From NCBI RefSeq assembly GCF_000482725.1, contig NZ_AXWP01000001.1:128394-192393 (forward strand): a stretch of DNA of 64,000 nucleotides, written 5' to 3'. Under the pieces are notes generated by a model, which had not been told where the DNA came from, searched no databases, and saw nothing but the letters and a program-made list of their open reading frames with translations. This DNA is from Psychromonas arctica DSM 14288. Its GTDB lineage: Bacteria > Pseudomonadota > Gammaproteobacteria > Enterobacterales > Psychromonadaceae. Of the stretch, positions 56,235 to 64,000 are shown piece after piece; position 1 is the first letter of the stretch; each line of letters opens with the position of its first letter. The translations under genes were made by a program, and so were the position numbers.

Positions 56235-58227
56235 TGACACCTTAGCCAGCACTTTTGGCCCATTAAGCTTTATTCGTCCTTATTGGCTAATTGGGTTAAT
56301 CATTATCGCCGTCTATAGTTTATGGCGTTATCAGCGAAGTCAACATAAACAAACCGGTATTATTGCCAATCATTTAAGTGAACATTTGGTTACCTTGCCT
56401 GAAACCAGCAAAAATAATCGCCTAGTCATCACTATATTATCTGCCATTGCCTGTATTGCATTATCAGGGCCGAGCCTGCGTAGTGTTGAATTACCTGTTT
56501 ATGAAATACAAAAAGCACAAGTCATTGCACTCGATTTATCCTATTCGATGTATGCAACGGATATTAAACCTAACCGATTAAGCCGCGCTAAATACAAAGC
56601 AATCGAGCTATTAAAACAATGGTCGGAAGGTGAAAAAGGCCTGATAGCCTATGCCGGTGATGCCTTTACTATCACCCCTATCACCATAGATAGTAATGCC
56701 ATTATTAATCATATTCCGCACCTTTCTCCGGAGTTAATGCCAGTGAAAGGTTCTCGACCTGACCTCGCGCTACAAAAAGCGATTTCATTACTCGAAAATG
56801 CTGGGTATCAACAGGGACAAATTGTCTTTATTAGTGACGGGTTTGATCAACAAAGTTTGAATAAAATGAAGGATCTCATTACAGGTACAAAATGGATGGT
56901 ATCAGTATTAGCAATGGCTACACCTGCAGGGGCTGCGATCACATTACCTGATGGCAGCTTATTAAAAGATGATGCGGGTAATATCGTTATACCAAAACTA
57001 GAAGCAGATAAGCTTTATCCGATCGCTAATATGAGTGATGGTTTGTATTTAACTTTCGATGCTAAGGGACAAGAAATTCCTTTACTAGCGAATCATTATG
57101 ACACCAATAAAGCAGTAAAAGAGAACCAGAAAAATGCTAAAAACATGGCTAGTAAACAATTGATTGATGATGGTTATTGGTTAAGTTTATTACTTTTCCC
57201 CCTATTTTTATTGTTATTTAGGAAAGGTACTTTTTATGTTGCATTATTAGCGCTCACTTTGCCATTAACAACACCGAAAGTAGAAGCGTCAATATGGAAA
57301 AATAGTGAGCAGAATGCCTATCAGGCTTTGCGAGATGGCGACTATACACAAGCCAGTGACAACTTTCACAATCCAGATTGGAAAGCCGCGGCACTATTCA
57401 AGAATAAACAATATAAACAAGCTGAAGCAATTTATTCACAACAAACAAGAGTAGATCCCAAAAATGCAACGACACTTTATAACTTAGGCAATACACAAGC
57501 TATGCAGAAAAAGTATCAACAAGCATTAGAAAGTTATCAGCAGGCATTAGCACTCCAGCCAGACTTTGCTCAAGCTAAAGCCAATAAAGAAGCAGTTGAG
57601 AAATTACTAGAGCAGCAAGAGCAAAAACAGCAACAGGATCAGCAGAACCAACAAGACCAGCAAGGTCAAAGCCAACAAGATCAACAACAATCATCTGAGC
57701 AACAGAATCAACAAGACCAGCAAGGTCAAAGCCAGCAAGATGAACAACAATCATCTGAACAGCAGGATCAACAAAGTCAAAGCCAGCAAAATGAACAACA
57801 ATCATCTGAACAACAGGATCAACAAAGTCAAAGCCAGCAAAATGGACAACAATCATCTGAGCAACAGGATCAACAAAGTCAAAACCAGCAAGATGAACAA
57901 CAATCATCTGAGCAGCAGGATCAACAAAGTCAAAGCCAGCAAGATGAACAACAATCATCTGAGCAGCAAGAGCAACTGGCTCAGCAACAAGCGGAAATGA
58001 ATGCAGCGGTACAGTCACAGCAGGATCAAGCCGTAGAGCAGGAAGCCAATGCATTATCATCAACAAATGAAGAAGACGTTAATAAAGAGTATGAAGAATT
58101 ACCGATTTGGTTAAAGAATATGCCCGATGATCCTTCTTTATTATTACGCAATAAAATGCAGCTTGAATACAGAAAGAGAGCCGCTAATAAACCTGTTTTA
58201 CAAAAAAATAACGGAGAAATCTGGTAA
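56224..58227 (+). CDS. batB: VWA-TPR protein BatB with glutamine-rich repeat tail
   Basis: A 667-residue protein. N-terminal helices (FIRPYWLIGLIIIAVYSLW, VITILSAIACIALSGPS) flank a VWA domain with MIDAS IALDLSYSMYATDIKPNRLSRAKYKA. A helix near residue 325 leads to a TPR region (KNATTLYNLGNTQAMQKKYQQALESYQQALALQPDF), so it is a fused BatB-BatC. A Gln/Ser-rich stretch of about 130 residues follows (about 462-590), and a C-terminal MPDDPSLLLRNKMQLEYRKR motif typical of the family. Start at ATG 56224 with AAGGGG upstream. Confidence 0.9.
   Translation: MNFNDTLASTFGPLSFIRPYWLIGLIIIAVYSLWRYQRSQHKQTGIIANHLSEHLVTLPETSKNNRLVITILSAIACIALSGPSLRSVELPVYEIQKAQVIALDLSYSMYATDIKPNRLSRAKYKAIELLKQWSEGEKGLIAYAGDAFTITPITIDSNAIINHIPHLSPELMPVKGSRPDLALQKAISLLENAGYQQGQIVFISDGFDQQSLNKMKDLITGTKWMVSVLAMATPAGAAITLPDGSLLKDDAGNIVIPKLEADKLYPIANMSDGLYLTFDAKGQEIPLLANHYDTNKAVKENQKNAKNMASKQLIDDGYWLSLLLFPLFLLLFRKGTFYVALLALTLPLTTPKVEASIWKNSEQNAYQALRDGDYTQASDNFHNPDWKAAALFKNKQYKQAEAIYSQQTRVDPKNATTLYNLGNTQAMQKKYQQALESYQQALALQPDFAQAKANKEAVEKLLEQQEQKQQQDQQNQQDQQGQSQQDQQQSSEQQNQQDQQGQSQQDEQQSSEQQDQQSQSQQNEQQSSEQQDQQSQSQQNGQQSSEQQDQQSQNQQDEQQSSEQQDQQSQSQQDEQQSSEQQEQLAQQQAEMNAAVQSQQDQAVEQEANALSSTNEEDVNKEYEELPIWLKNMPDDPSLLLRNKMQLEYRKRAANKPVLQKNNGEIW
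57640..57975. repeat. Six-copy tandem repeat inside batB
   Basis: TCATCTGA recurs at 57691, 57751, 57802, 57853, 57904 and 57955: one 60-bp step then four of exactly 51 bp. Each unit encodes the peptide QQSSEQQDQQSQSQQDE or close. All periods are multiples of three, so copy-number change alters protein length without breaking the frame. Confidence 0.95.
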
Positions 58228-59984
58228 TGCCGTTTTTACATAAATGTTTAAGTGTGATCCTACTTTTAATTGCGATCAGCTCCTCTGCTTCAGCCGCGAC
58301 ACAGGCAACGGCATCGGTTAGTAATAATCAGGTTTTTCAGGGGGATACTTTTATTTTAACCATAGAAGTTAATGACACGGGGTCAGAATATCAACTCGAT
58401 ACCAGTGCATTGACTGATGACTTTAAAGTAAGTGGCCCGTCTCGAAGTCAAAGCACTTCAATTATTAATGGTGATATTAATCGAAAAATCACATGGGTAT
58501 TACGCTTACAGGCCAATAAAGTAGGTGATTTTACCATTCCTGCTCTAGCAATCGGTGATCTTTTAACCGACCCAATAACAATACAAGTTAAAGAAGCTGG
58601 CGAAGAGCAACAATCAACATCAGGCGACACTATCTTTATTGAAAACAGCGTCGATAAAACACAAGTTTATTTAGATCAACCTATTATTTTAGAAAGCAAA
58701 ATTTATGTCTCTGAAAATATCGTCGATGGTGATGTACAAGCGCCAACATTAGCAGCTGCAAATATAGAGCGTATCAGTAATGATAACCAGCAAACACAAG
58801 TGATACTTAATGGACTTCGCTATAAGGTATTCACTTATCAATATCAGATAACGCCAACAGAAGCCGGTGATGTGGAGATAACTTCGCCACTCTTGGTGGG
58901 TTCAATTCGTAAAAATGTCAGTGTCAGCGATTGGCAAAATAGGATCATTTCACAACCTATTAATATACGAGGTAATAGCATTGCCATCACTGTAAAACCG
59001 ATGCCGGCTAATTATCAAGGCGATTGGTTGATCAGCGAAGATGTACATTTAGTTGAAAATAATAACTTACAGGCAGCTTCTTATACCGTTGGCGACCCAA
59101 TCACACGTAGCATTAGCTTACGAGTGGCATCAATTAGCGTCGACAAGATGCCTGAAATTAAACTTAACTATGACAGCTCCTTACGTTACTACCCTGATCA
59201 AGATGATTTAAAACAAGGAACGTTAAATGGTGTCTTATATAGTCAACGAACTATTACCCATGCGATTATTGCTGATAAAAGTGGTGAGCTAGTTTTACCT
59301 GAAATAAGAATTCCTTGGTGGAATAGTAAAACTGAACAACAAGAGTTTGCAACACTACCAGCACAAACATTAACTATCAAAGCGGCATTACCAAACACCA
59401 ATAATAGTAATCAGGGTAATGCCAGTAACGTTGTAAATAATGATGCAAGCACTCAGGGTGCCCTCTCGGCAGCTTCACAATTAGCAAACAACGATGCACA
59501 AAACAAGCTCAATGAATATGTGGCTGAAAATGAACAATTAACAAAACGTTTATTGTTCTGGCAAATCAGTGCACTAATACTTTTAATTCTAGTTATTTCA
59601 CTTTGTATCTATTTATACTTTGTAAAAACTAATAAACAATTAAAAGCAGTGGTTACCCCAAGTAATAACAAGAAAACAGCAACACCCTACCAACAATTAT
59701 TACAAGCTTGTGAGCAATCAACGCCGCAACAGGTTTATACCTATTTATTACGCTATTTTCAGTCACAACATGCTGATATTACGCAATTACAACAAATTAC
59801 GGTATTTAGCCCATTGCCGGATGATCAAAAACAACAACTTCAAAGTAATTTGCAACAACTTGAGCTAGCTTGTTCAGGTAAAACGCACCAATGGGATGCA
59901 AAACAACTAATAAAGTTAATAAAAATGCACCAAAAAACAGCAAAAATACATAACAGCCACTCAATTAACACCCTCAACCCTTAA
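58227..59984 (+). CDS. batD: BatD/BAM-associated protein (DUF11-like beta-domain protein)
   Basis: A 585-residue exported protein. Signal peptide about residues 1-24 (cut after ASAA), followed by repeated beta-sandwich domains beginning ATQATASVSNNQVFQGDTFIL, GSEYQLDTSALTDDFKVSGPSRSQS, VYLDQPIILESKIYVSENI. A transmembrane helix near residue 446 (LLFWQISALILLILVISLCIYLYF) anchors it, with a short cytoplasmic end. This is BatD of the Bat operon. Its start shares a base with the batB stop (TAATG). It ends the operon. Confidence 0.9.
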   Translation: MPFLHKCLSVILLLIAISSSASAATQATASVSNNQVFQGDTFILTIEVNDTGSEYQLDTSALTDDFKVSGPSRSQSTSIINGDINRKITWVLRLQANKVGDFTIPALAIGDLLTDPITIQVKEAGEEQQSTSGDTIFIENSVDKTQVYLDQPIILESKIYVSENIVDGDVQAPTLAAANIERISNDNQQTQVILNGLRYKVFTYQYQITPTEAGDVEITSPLLVGSIRKNVSVSDWQNRIISQPINIRGNSIAITVKPMPANYQGDWLISEDVHLVENNNLQAASYTVGDPITRSISLRVASISVDKMPEIKLNYDSSLRYYPDQDDLKQGTLNGVLYSQRTITHAIIADKSGELVLPEIRIPWWNSKTEQQEFATLPAQTLTIKAALPNTNNSNQGNASNVVNNDASTQGALSAASQLANNDAQNKLNEYVAENEQLTKRLLFWQISALILLILVISLCIYLYFVKTNKQLKAVVTPSNNKKTATPYQQLLQACEQSTPQQVYTYLLRYFQSQHADITQLQQITVFSPLPDDQKQQLQSNLQQLELACSGKTHQWDAKQLIKLIKMHQKTAKIHNSHSINTLNP

Positions 59985-60312
59985 CTTCAGTCAAAAATGA
60001 GCAGATTGTTCTTTTTTAATTTGCTCATAAATGACGTTTAAAACTCATTTTTCGTTAAAAAACAAACCGAAACATGACCTAAATCAAATAAATAGATAGA
60101 CAAACCCTAATGAGGTAGAACCCTCGCATATGATGCAACTGTTCAATATACGGGATGGCGTTTTAATTACTCCTTTTTCGTATTATTAATGAGCATTCAT
60201 CATAAAGTGGCATGTAAGTTGCTGTAATTACTTTATATGAATATCGTTTTTAGTGCGTACCCATATATTCATAGTTGATTTGACTATAATTTTAAGCCAC
60301 AAGGAAAATACA

Positions 60313-61326
60313 ATGAAAGTGACAAAATTAGCATTATTGGTTGGTCTTACTGCAGCAATCCCTTCTCTATCTCACGCTGACACATTACAAGATGTAATGG
60401 AAAAAGATGTTTTAAACTGTGGTGTATCGACAGGTATCCCAGGCTTCTCAGCAGCAGATTCTAAAGGTGTATGGAAAGGTATCGATGTTGACATGTGTCG
60501 CTCTGTTGCTAGTGCAGTATTGGGTGATGCAAGTAAAGTTAAATATATCCCACTGACAGCAAAAGAGCGTTTTACAGCACTACAAAGTGGTGAAATTGAT
60601 CTGTTAGCACGTTCATCTACTTGGACAGCGACTCGTGATACATCACTAGGTTTAAACTTTGCTGGTGTTAACTATTATGATGGTCAAGGTTTCTTAATCA
60701 GTAAAAAACTAGGTGTAACATCGGCTAAAGAGCTAGATGGTGCAACGTTCTGTATTCAAGCAGGTACTACTTCTGAACTTAATCTAACTGATTACTTTAA
60801 GTCTAATGGCATGGAATACAAAGCCGTAACTTATGATACATCAGGTCAAACTATTGATGGTTTCAAAAAAGGTCGTTGTGATGCAGTAACATCAGATGCA
60901 TCTCAGTTATACGGTTTGAAATTAAAAATGGATGATCCAAACACAGTAATGGTATTGCCTGAAATCATTTCTAAAGAACCATTAGGTCCTGTAGTTCGTC
61001 AAGGTGATGATAATTGGTTCAACGTAGTACGTTGGAGCTTATTTGCAGCACTTGAAGCTGAAGAACTAGGCGTTACTTCTAGTAATGCAGAAGCAATGAT
61101 GAAATCAGAAAACCCAAGTATCAAACGTTTATTAGGTACTACAGGTAACGCTGGTGAAAACCTAGGTCTTAAATCTGACTGGGCTTACCAAATTGTTAAA
61201 CAAGTAGGTAACTACAGCGAAATGTTTGATAAAAATGTAGGTAAAGATTCTCCGCTAAATATTGACCGTGGTTTAAACAAACTATGGAACCAAGGCGGTC
61301 TAATGTACGCAATGCCAATTCGTTAA
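60313..61326 (+). CDS. aapJ: Polar amino-acid ABC importer, substrate-binding protein
   Basis: A 337-residue periplasmic binding protein. Signal peptide cut near SLSHA-DT; mature sequence DVMEKDVLNCGVSTGIPGFSAADSKGVWKGIDVDMCRSVASAVLG matches AapJ/BztA, which bind glutamate, glutamine, aspartate and asparagine. LTAKERFTALQSGEIDLLARSSTWTATRDTSLG is the ligand pocket. ATG 60313 has AAGGAAAA upstream; an upstream in-frame start at 60253 adds an unlikely leader. It heads aapJQMP. Confidence 0.93.
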   Translation: MKVTKLALLVGLTAAIPSLSHADTLQDVMEKDVLNCGVSTGIPGFSAADSKGVWKGIDVDMCRSVASAVLGDASKVKYIPLTAKERFTALQSGEIDLLARSSTWTATRDTSLGLNFAGVNYYDGQGFLISKKLGVTSAKELDGATFCIQAGTTSELNLTDYFKSNGMEYKAVTYDTSGQTIDGFKKGRCDAVTSDASQLYGLKLKMDDPNTVMVLPEIISKEPLGPVVRQGDDNWFNVVRWSLFAALEAEELGVTSSNAEAMMKSENPSIKRLLGTTGNAGENLGLKSDWAYQIVKQVGNYSEMFDKNVGKDSPLNIDRGLNKLWNQGGLMYAMPIR

Positions 61327-61343
61327 TTTTAAACAGTCTCTTA

Positions 61344-61366
61344 GGGGGAGTTTACCTCCCCCTTTT
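61344..61366 (+). terminator. Hairpin between the binding-protein and permease genes
   Basis: GGGGGAG pairs with CTCCCCC around TTTAC and is followed by TTTT, 18 bp after the aapJ stop. It probably lets only part of the transcripts continue, giving more binding protein than permease, which is normal in such operons. Confidence 0.75.
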
Positions 61367-61390
61367 CCCTAGCTGATTAAAAGGCACATT

Positions 61391-62575
61391 ATGAACAACA
61401 AACAACTCCCAATAGACGGTAAAGGTTTCTTAAACAACCCCCAACACCGTGCAGTTTTCTTCCAAATTATTGCCTTAATCGCCGTCATTTTATGTGCATT
61501 TTATTTTGCTAATAATATGTTCGATAATATTGAAAAGCGTGGCATAACAACTGGATTCTCTTTCTTAGATAACACCGCTGGTTTCGGGATCAGCCAAACT
61601 CTTACCAATTACGATGATGGTACATCGACTTACTTTGATGTATTTATTGTCGGTTTATTAAATACTTTATTAGTCTCTATTTTAGGCATTATTTTCGCTT
61701 CTATTCTGGGGTTATTAGTTGGTATTGGACGTTTATCAAACAATTTTTTGATTTCTAAACTATCACTTATCTATATAGAAACATTCCGTAATATTCCTAT
61801 TCTATTACAAATTCTATTTTGGTATAACGTTGTACTAGCGGCATTACCTAGCCCACGTCAAAGTATGAATTACTTAGACAGTGTGTTCTTAAATAATCGT
61901 GGTTTATTAATACCAGAACCTATTTTTGAAAGTGGTAGTAGCGCGATTTTAATCTCGTTTATCATTGCTGTCGCAGCGGTTTTCTATCTGACTCGATGGT
62001 CAAGAAAACGCCACGATAAAACAGGTGAAGAATTCCCACTTATTAAAGTCTCTCTTGCTATTTTGATCCTAGCGCCAACATTAGTTTACTTTATTGTAGG
62101 CCAGCCTATTTCAGCTGTTTATCCTGAATTAAAAGGATTTAACTTTAGAGGTGGCCTAGCCATTATTCCTGAGTTATTAGCGCTTTTATTTGCACTAAGC
62201 ATCTACACAGCAACTTATATCGCAGAAGCAGTTCGTGCCGGCATTGAAGCCGTGCCTAAAGGACAAAAAGAAGCGGCTAAAGCATTGGGTTTAAAAGATC
62301 ATATTATTTTATCAAAGGTTGTTTTACCACAGGCATTACGCGTGATCATTCCACCTGTAATTAATCAATTTTTAAACTTAACTAAAAACTCATCCTTGGC
62401 AACCGCGATTGGTTATCCTGAACTGGTCACATTATTCTCTGGAACAACATTAAACCAAGTCGGTCAAGCAATTGAAATAATACTCATGACTATGGCTGTT
62501 TACCTCACTATCAGTATTGTTATCTCACTGTTATTGAACTGGGTTAACGCCAAAATGGCTATAAAAGGACGTTAA
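61391..62575 (+). CDS. aapQ: Polar amino-acid ABC importer, permease 1
   Basis: A 394-residue inner-membrane permease with about eight hydrophobic segments, longer than HisM/GlnP types as is usual for AapQ/BztB. The HisM-type inner-membrane motif reads LGIIFASILGLLVGIGRLSNN, and the ATPase-contact EAA loop is YIAEAVRAGIEAVPKGQKEAAKALGLKDHIIL. It forms a heterodimer with AapM. The next gene begins one base after its stop. Confidence 0.92.
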   Translation: MNNKQLPIDGKGFLNNPQHRAVFFQIIALIAVILCAFYFANNMFDNIEKRGITTGFSFLDNTAGFGISQTLTNYDDGTSTYFDVFIVGLLNTLLVSILGIIFASILGLLVGIGRLSNNFLISKLSLIYIETFRNIPILLQILFWYNVVLAALPSPRQSMNYLDSVFLNNRGLLIPEPIFESGSSAILISFIIAVAAVFYLTRWSRKRHDKTGEEFPLIKVSLAILILAPTLVYFIVGQPISAVYPELKGFNFRGGLAIIPELLALLFALSIYTATYIAEAVRAGIEAVPKGQKEAAKALGLKDHIILSKVVLPQALRVIIPPVINQFLNLTKNSSLATAIGYPELVTLFSGTTLNQVGQAIEIILMTMAVYLTISIVISLLLNWVNAKMAIKGR

Positions 62576-62576
62576 A

Positions 62577-63656
62577 ATGGCAACTTATACAATGAAAGAA
62601 GCCAAGCCTGCCCCTTCGGGAAGTAAAGGCATTATTTTTTGGTTAAAAACAAATCTATTCTCGGACGTAAGAAATAGCTTATTAAGTTTGGTTGGTCTGT
62701 ATCTTATTTACCTCACCATTCCTCCGCTGTTAAATTGGATGATATTTGATGCAACTTGGAGCGGAACACAGGATGAAGTGGTTAATTCAGGTGCACGATG
62801 GATATTTATCATCGAGAAATTCGATCAATTTATTTATGGTTTTTACCCTGAACATTTACATTGGCGCCCTAACCTAGTTGCAATGCTATGCGTTGCATTC
62901 TTAATCGCATTAAAAGTATTAAAAAATAACAAATCTAAAATAGTGCTGATGTTGCTATTCCCTTTTGTTTGTTTCATTTTAATTAGTGGTGGATGGTTTG
63001 GTCTAGAAACAGTTGAAACAGAAAAATGGGGCGGTTTAATGCTAACCATTTTAGTTGCAGCCGTTGGTATTATCGCTTCGTTCCCTATTGGTATTGTATT
63101 AGCCCTAGGTCGCCAATCTGATATGCCAATTCTAAGAACCTTATGTATTGGTTTTATTGAATTTGTACGTGGTGTTCCGCTGATCACTATTCTATTCATG
63201 GCCTCAGTGGTATTACCGTTATTTTTTCATGATGGTATTGAGTTTGATAAGTTACTGCGCGCTTTAATAGGGATCACGCTATTCCAAGCGGCTTATATTG
63301 CAGAAGTGGTACGCGGTGGTTTACAGGCGATACCAAAAGGTCAATACGAAGCAAGTGAAGCACTGGGTCTTAGCTACTGGCAGGGAATGATTTTAATCAT
63401 TCTTCCGCAGGCTTTAAAAATATCTATTCCTAATCTAGTGGGTTCGTTTATCTCGTTATTTAAAGATACTACCCTTGTTTTAATCATCGGTTTGTTCGAC
63501 ATTCTTGCCATGGTAACACTGACTAACAGTGATACTAATTGGCTAGGCTACGAAGTAGAAGGCTATGTTTTTGTAACCCTTATTTACTGGGTATGCTGTT
63601 TTACTATGTCACAATATTCAAAATCGATTGAACGCAAATTTAACACCGAGCATTAA
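62577..63656 (+). CDS. aapM: Polar amino-acid ABC importer, permease 2
   Basis: A 359-residue permease, partner of AapQ. Its EAA loop reads YIAEVVRGGLQAIPKGQYEASEALGLSYWQGMI. The AapM/BztC-type C-terminal half is preceded by a long N-terminal extension of about 165 residues with extra helices. It is followed 11 bp later by the ATPase gene. Complete. Confidence 0.92.
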   Translation: MATYTMKEAKPAPSGSKGIIFWLKTNLFSDVRNSLLSLVGLYLIYLTIPPLLNWMIFDATWSGTQDEVVNSGARWIFIIEKFDQFIYGFYPEHLHWRPNLVAMLCVAFLIALKVLKNNKSKIVLMLLFPFVCFILISGGWFGLETVETEKWGGLMLTILVAAVGIIASFPIGIVLALGRQSDMPILRTLCIGFIEFVRGVPLITILFMASVVLPLFFHDGIEFDKLLRALIGITLFQAAYIAEVVRGGLQAIPKGQYEASEALGLSYWQGMILIILPQALKISIPNLVGSFISLFKDTTLVLIIGLFDILAMVTLTNSDTNWLGYEVEGYVFVTLIYWVCCFTMSQYSKSIERKFNTEH

Positions 63657-63667
63657 AAGGAAACGTC

Positions 63668-64000
63668 ATGTCAGACCAAGAATTTATGATAACAATGAAG
63701 GACGTCAACAAGTGGTATGGTGATTTCCATGTACTAAAAGATGTAAATCTAAATATTAAAAAAGGCGAGAAAGTCGTTATCTGTGGCCCATCGGGCTCAG
63801 GTAAATCAACCACTATCCGTTGTTTGAATCACCTTGAGAAATTTCAACAAGGCCAAATTCATATTAATGGAACAGAGCTGATTGATGATGTGAAGATCGT
63901 ACGTCACATTCGCGCACAAGTGGGCATGGTGTTCCAACACTTTAATTTATTTCCACACCTTTCAGTGTTAGAGAACTTATTGATTGCGCCAACTTGGGTA
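63668..64000 (+). CDS. aapP: Polar amino-acid ABC importer, ATPase (partial, runs off window)
   Basis: The first 111 residues are visible. ATG at 63668 has AAAAGGAAA upstream. The Walker A motif is CGPSGSGKST at about residue 40, and the Q-loop is GMVFQHFNLFPHLSVLENL, as in GlnQ/AapP proteins. It completes the aapJQMP operon; the ABC signature and Walker B lie beyond the window. Confidence 0.95.
   Translation, partial: MSDQEFMITMKDVNKWYGDFHVLKDVNLNIKKGEKVVICGPSGSGKSTTIRCLNHLEKFQQGQIHINGTELIDDVKIVRHIRAQVGMVFQHFNLFPHLSVLENLLIAPTWV

Noticed and set aside
57575-58066. A 163-residue minus-strand frame with repeated peptides
   Set aside because: It is the antisense shadow of the glutamine-rich batB repeats.
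52844-59984. The moxR-bat cluster as a novel defence system
   Set aside because: Gene order and domains match the known MoxR/Bat (aerotolerance-type) operon; nothing points to a defence effector.

Overview
The window looks like the chromosome of a marine, cold-adapted gammaproteobacterium of the Psychromonas/Shewanella/Vibrio type. The reasons are AT-rich DNA, gammaproteobacterial gene orders (smrB divergent from prmB-aroC; gltBD), a chromosomal integron with its integrase and attC site, and an 'aap'-type amino-acid ABC operon. The genus is an inference; there is no rRNA or tRNA in the window to settle it.

Left end (1-5190), a mobile region: the start of a chromosomal integron. The integrase gene intI reads right (3667-4644). 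A LexA-like box sits in its promoter region, and an attI-like core (3530-3536) and a possible cassette promoter lie upstream, facing left. Leftwards follow an IS91-family (HUH) element that also carries a frameshifted tyrosine recombinase, a well-formed attC site (1228-1282), a cassette gene encoding a putative HEPN-domain protein, and the 3' end of a group IIC-like intron. The intron reads opposite to the cassette and sits at the cassette gene's stop codon, where its attC should begin. A structured intergenic repeat (about 4850-5125) follows intI, and a second copy lies at about 41795-42045.

Housekeeping core (5191-32766): hrpA, an NhaC-type antiporter, gltBD (glutamate synthase), an MFS transporter with an alkyltransferase-like DNA-repair protein, a four-copy tandem repeat, aroC-prmB/smrB, a LysR regulator divergent from a PACE-family efflux pump, a GGDEF-EAL protein, a NitT/TauT-type ABC importer, the tail of a lost porin gene, a luciferase-like monooxygenase, and an RhtA-like exporter divergent from an Lrp/AsnC regulator.

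Sucrose and purine section (32767-41611): about 0.8 kb of decayed DNA, then a sucrose PTS operon (scrA-scrK-scrB-scrR, leftward) with a near-perfect LacI-type operator. Next are guaC (GMP reductase), preceded by a strong terminator-like hairpin, a DUF2914 membrane protein and a 3D-domain secreted protein.

Accessory section (41612-51769): a fragment of a decayed ABC permease, the second composite repeat, a damaged small membrane gene, and a complete type I-A retron (msr-msd RNA, reverse transcriptase, PtuA-like ATPase, PtuB-like HNH nuclease). Then come an arsenic operon (arsR, GAPDH, arsJ) and a PNPOx-fold/VOC gene pair divergent from a TetR regulator with two palindromic operators.

Right end (51910-64000): sixA, a 46-residue TIGR02808-like membrane peptide, a six-gene moxR/DUF58/DUF4381/batA/batB/batD operon, and the aapJQMP operon for polar amino acids, whose ATPase gene runs off the window.
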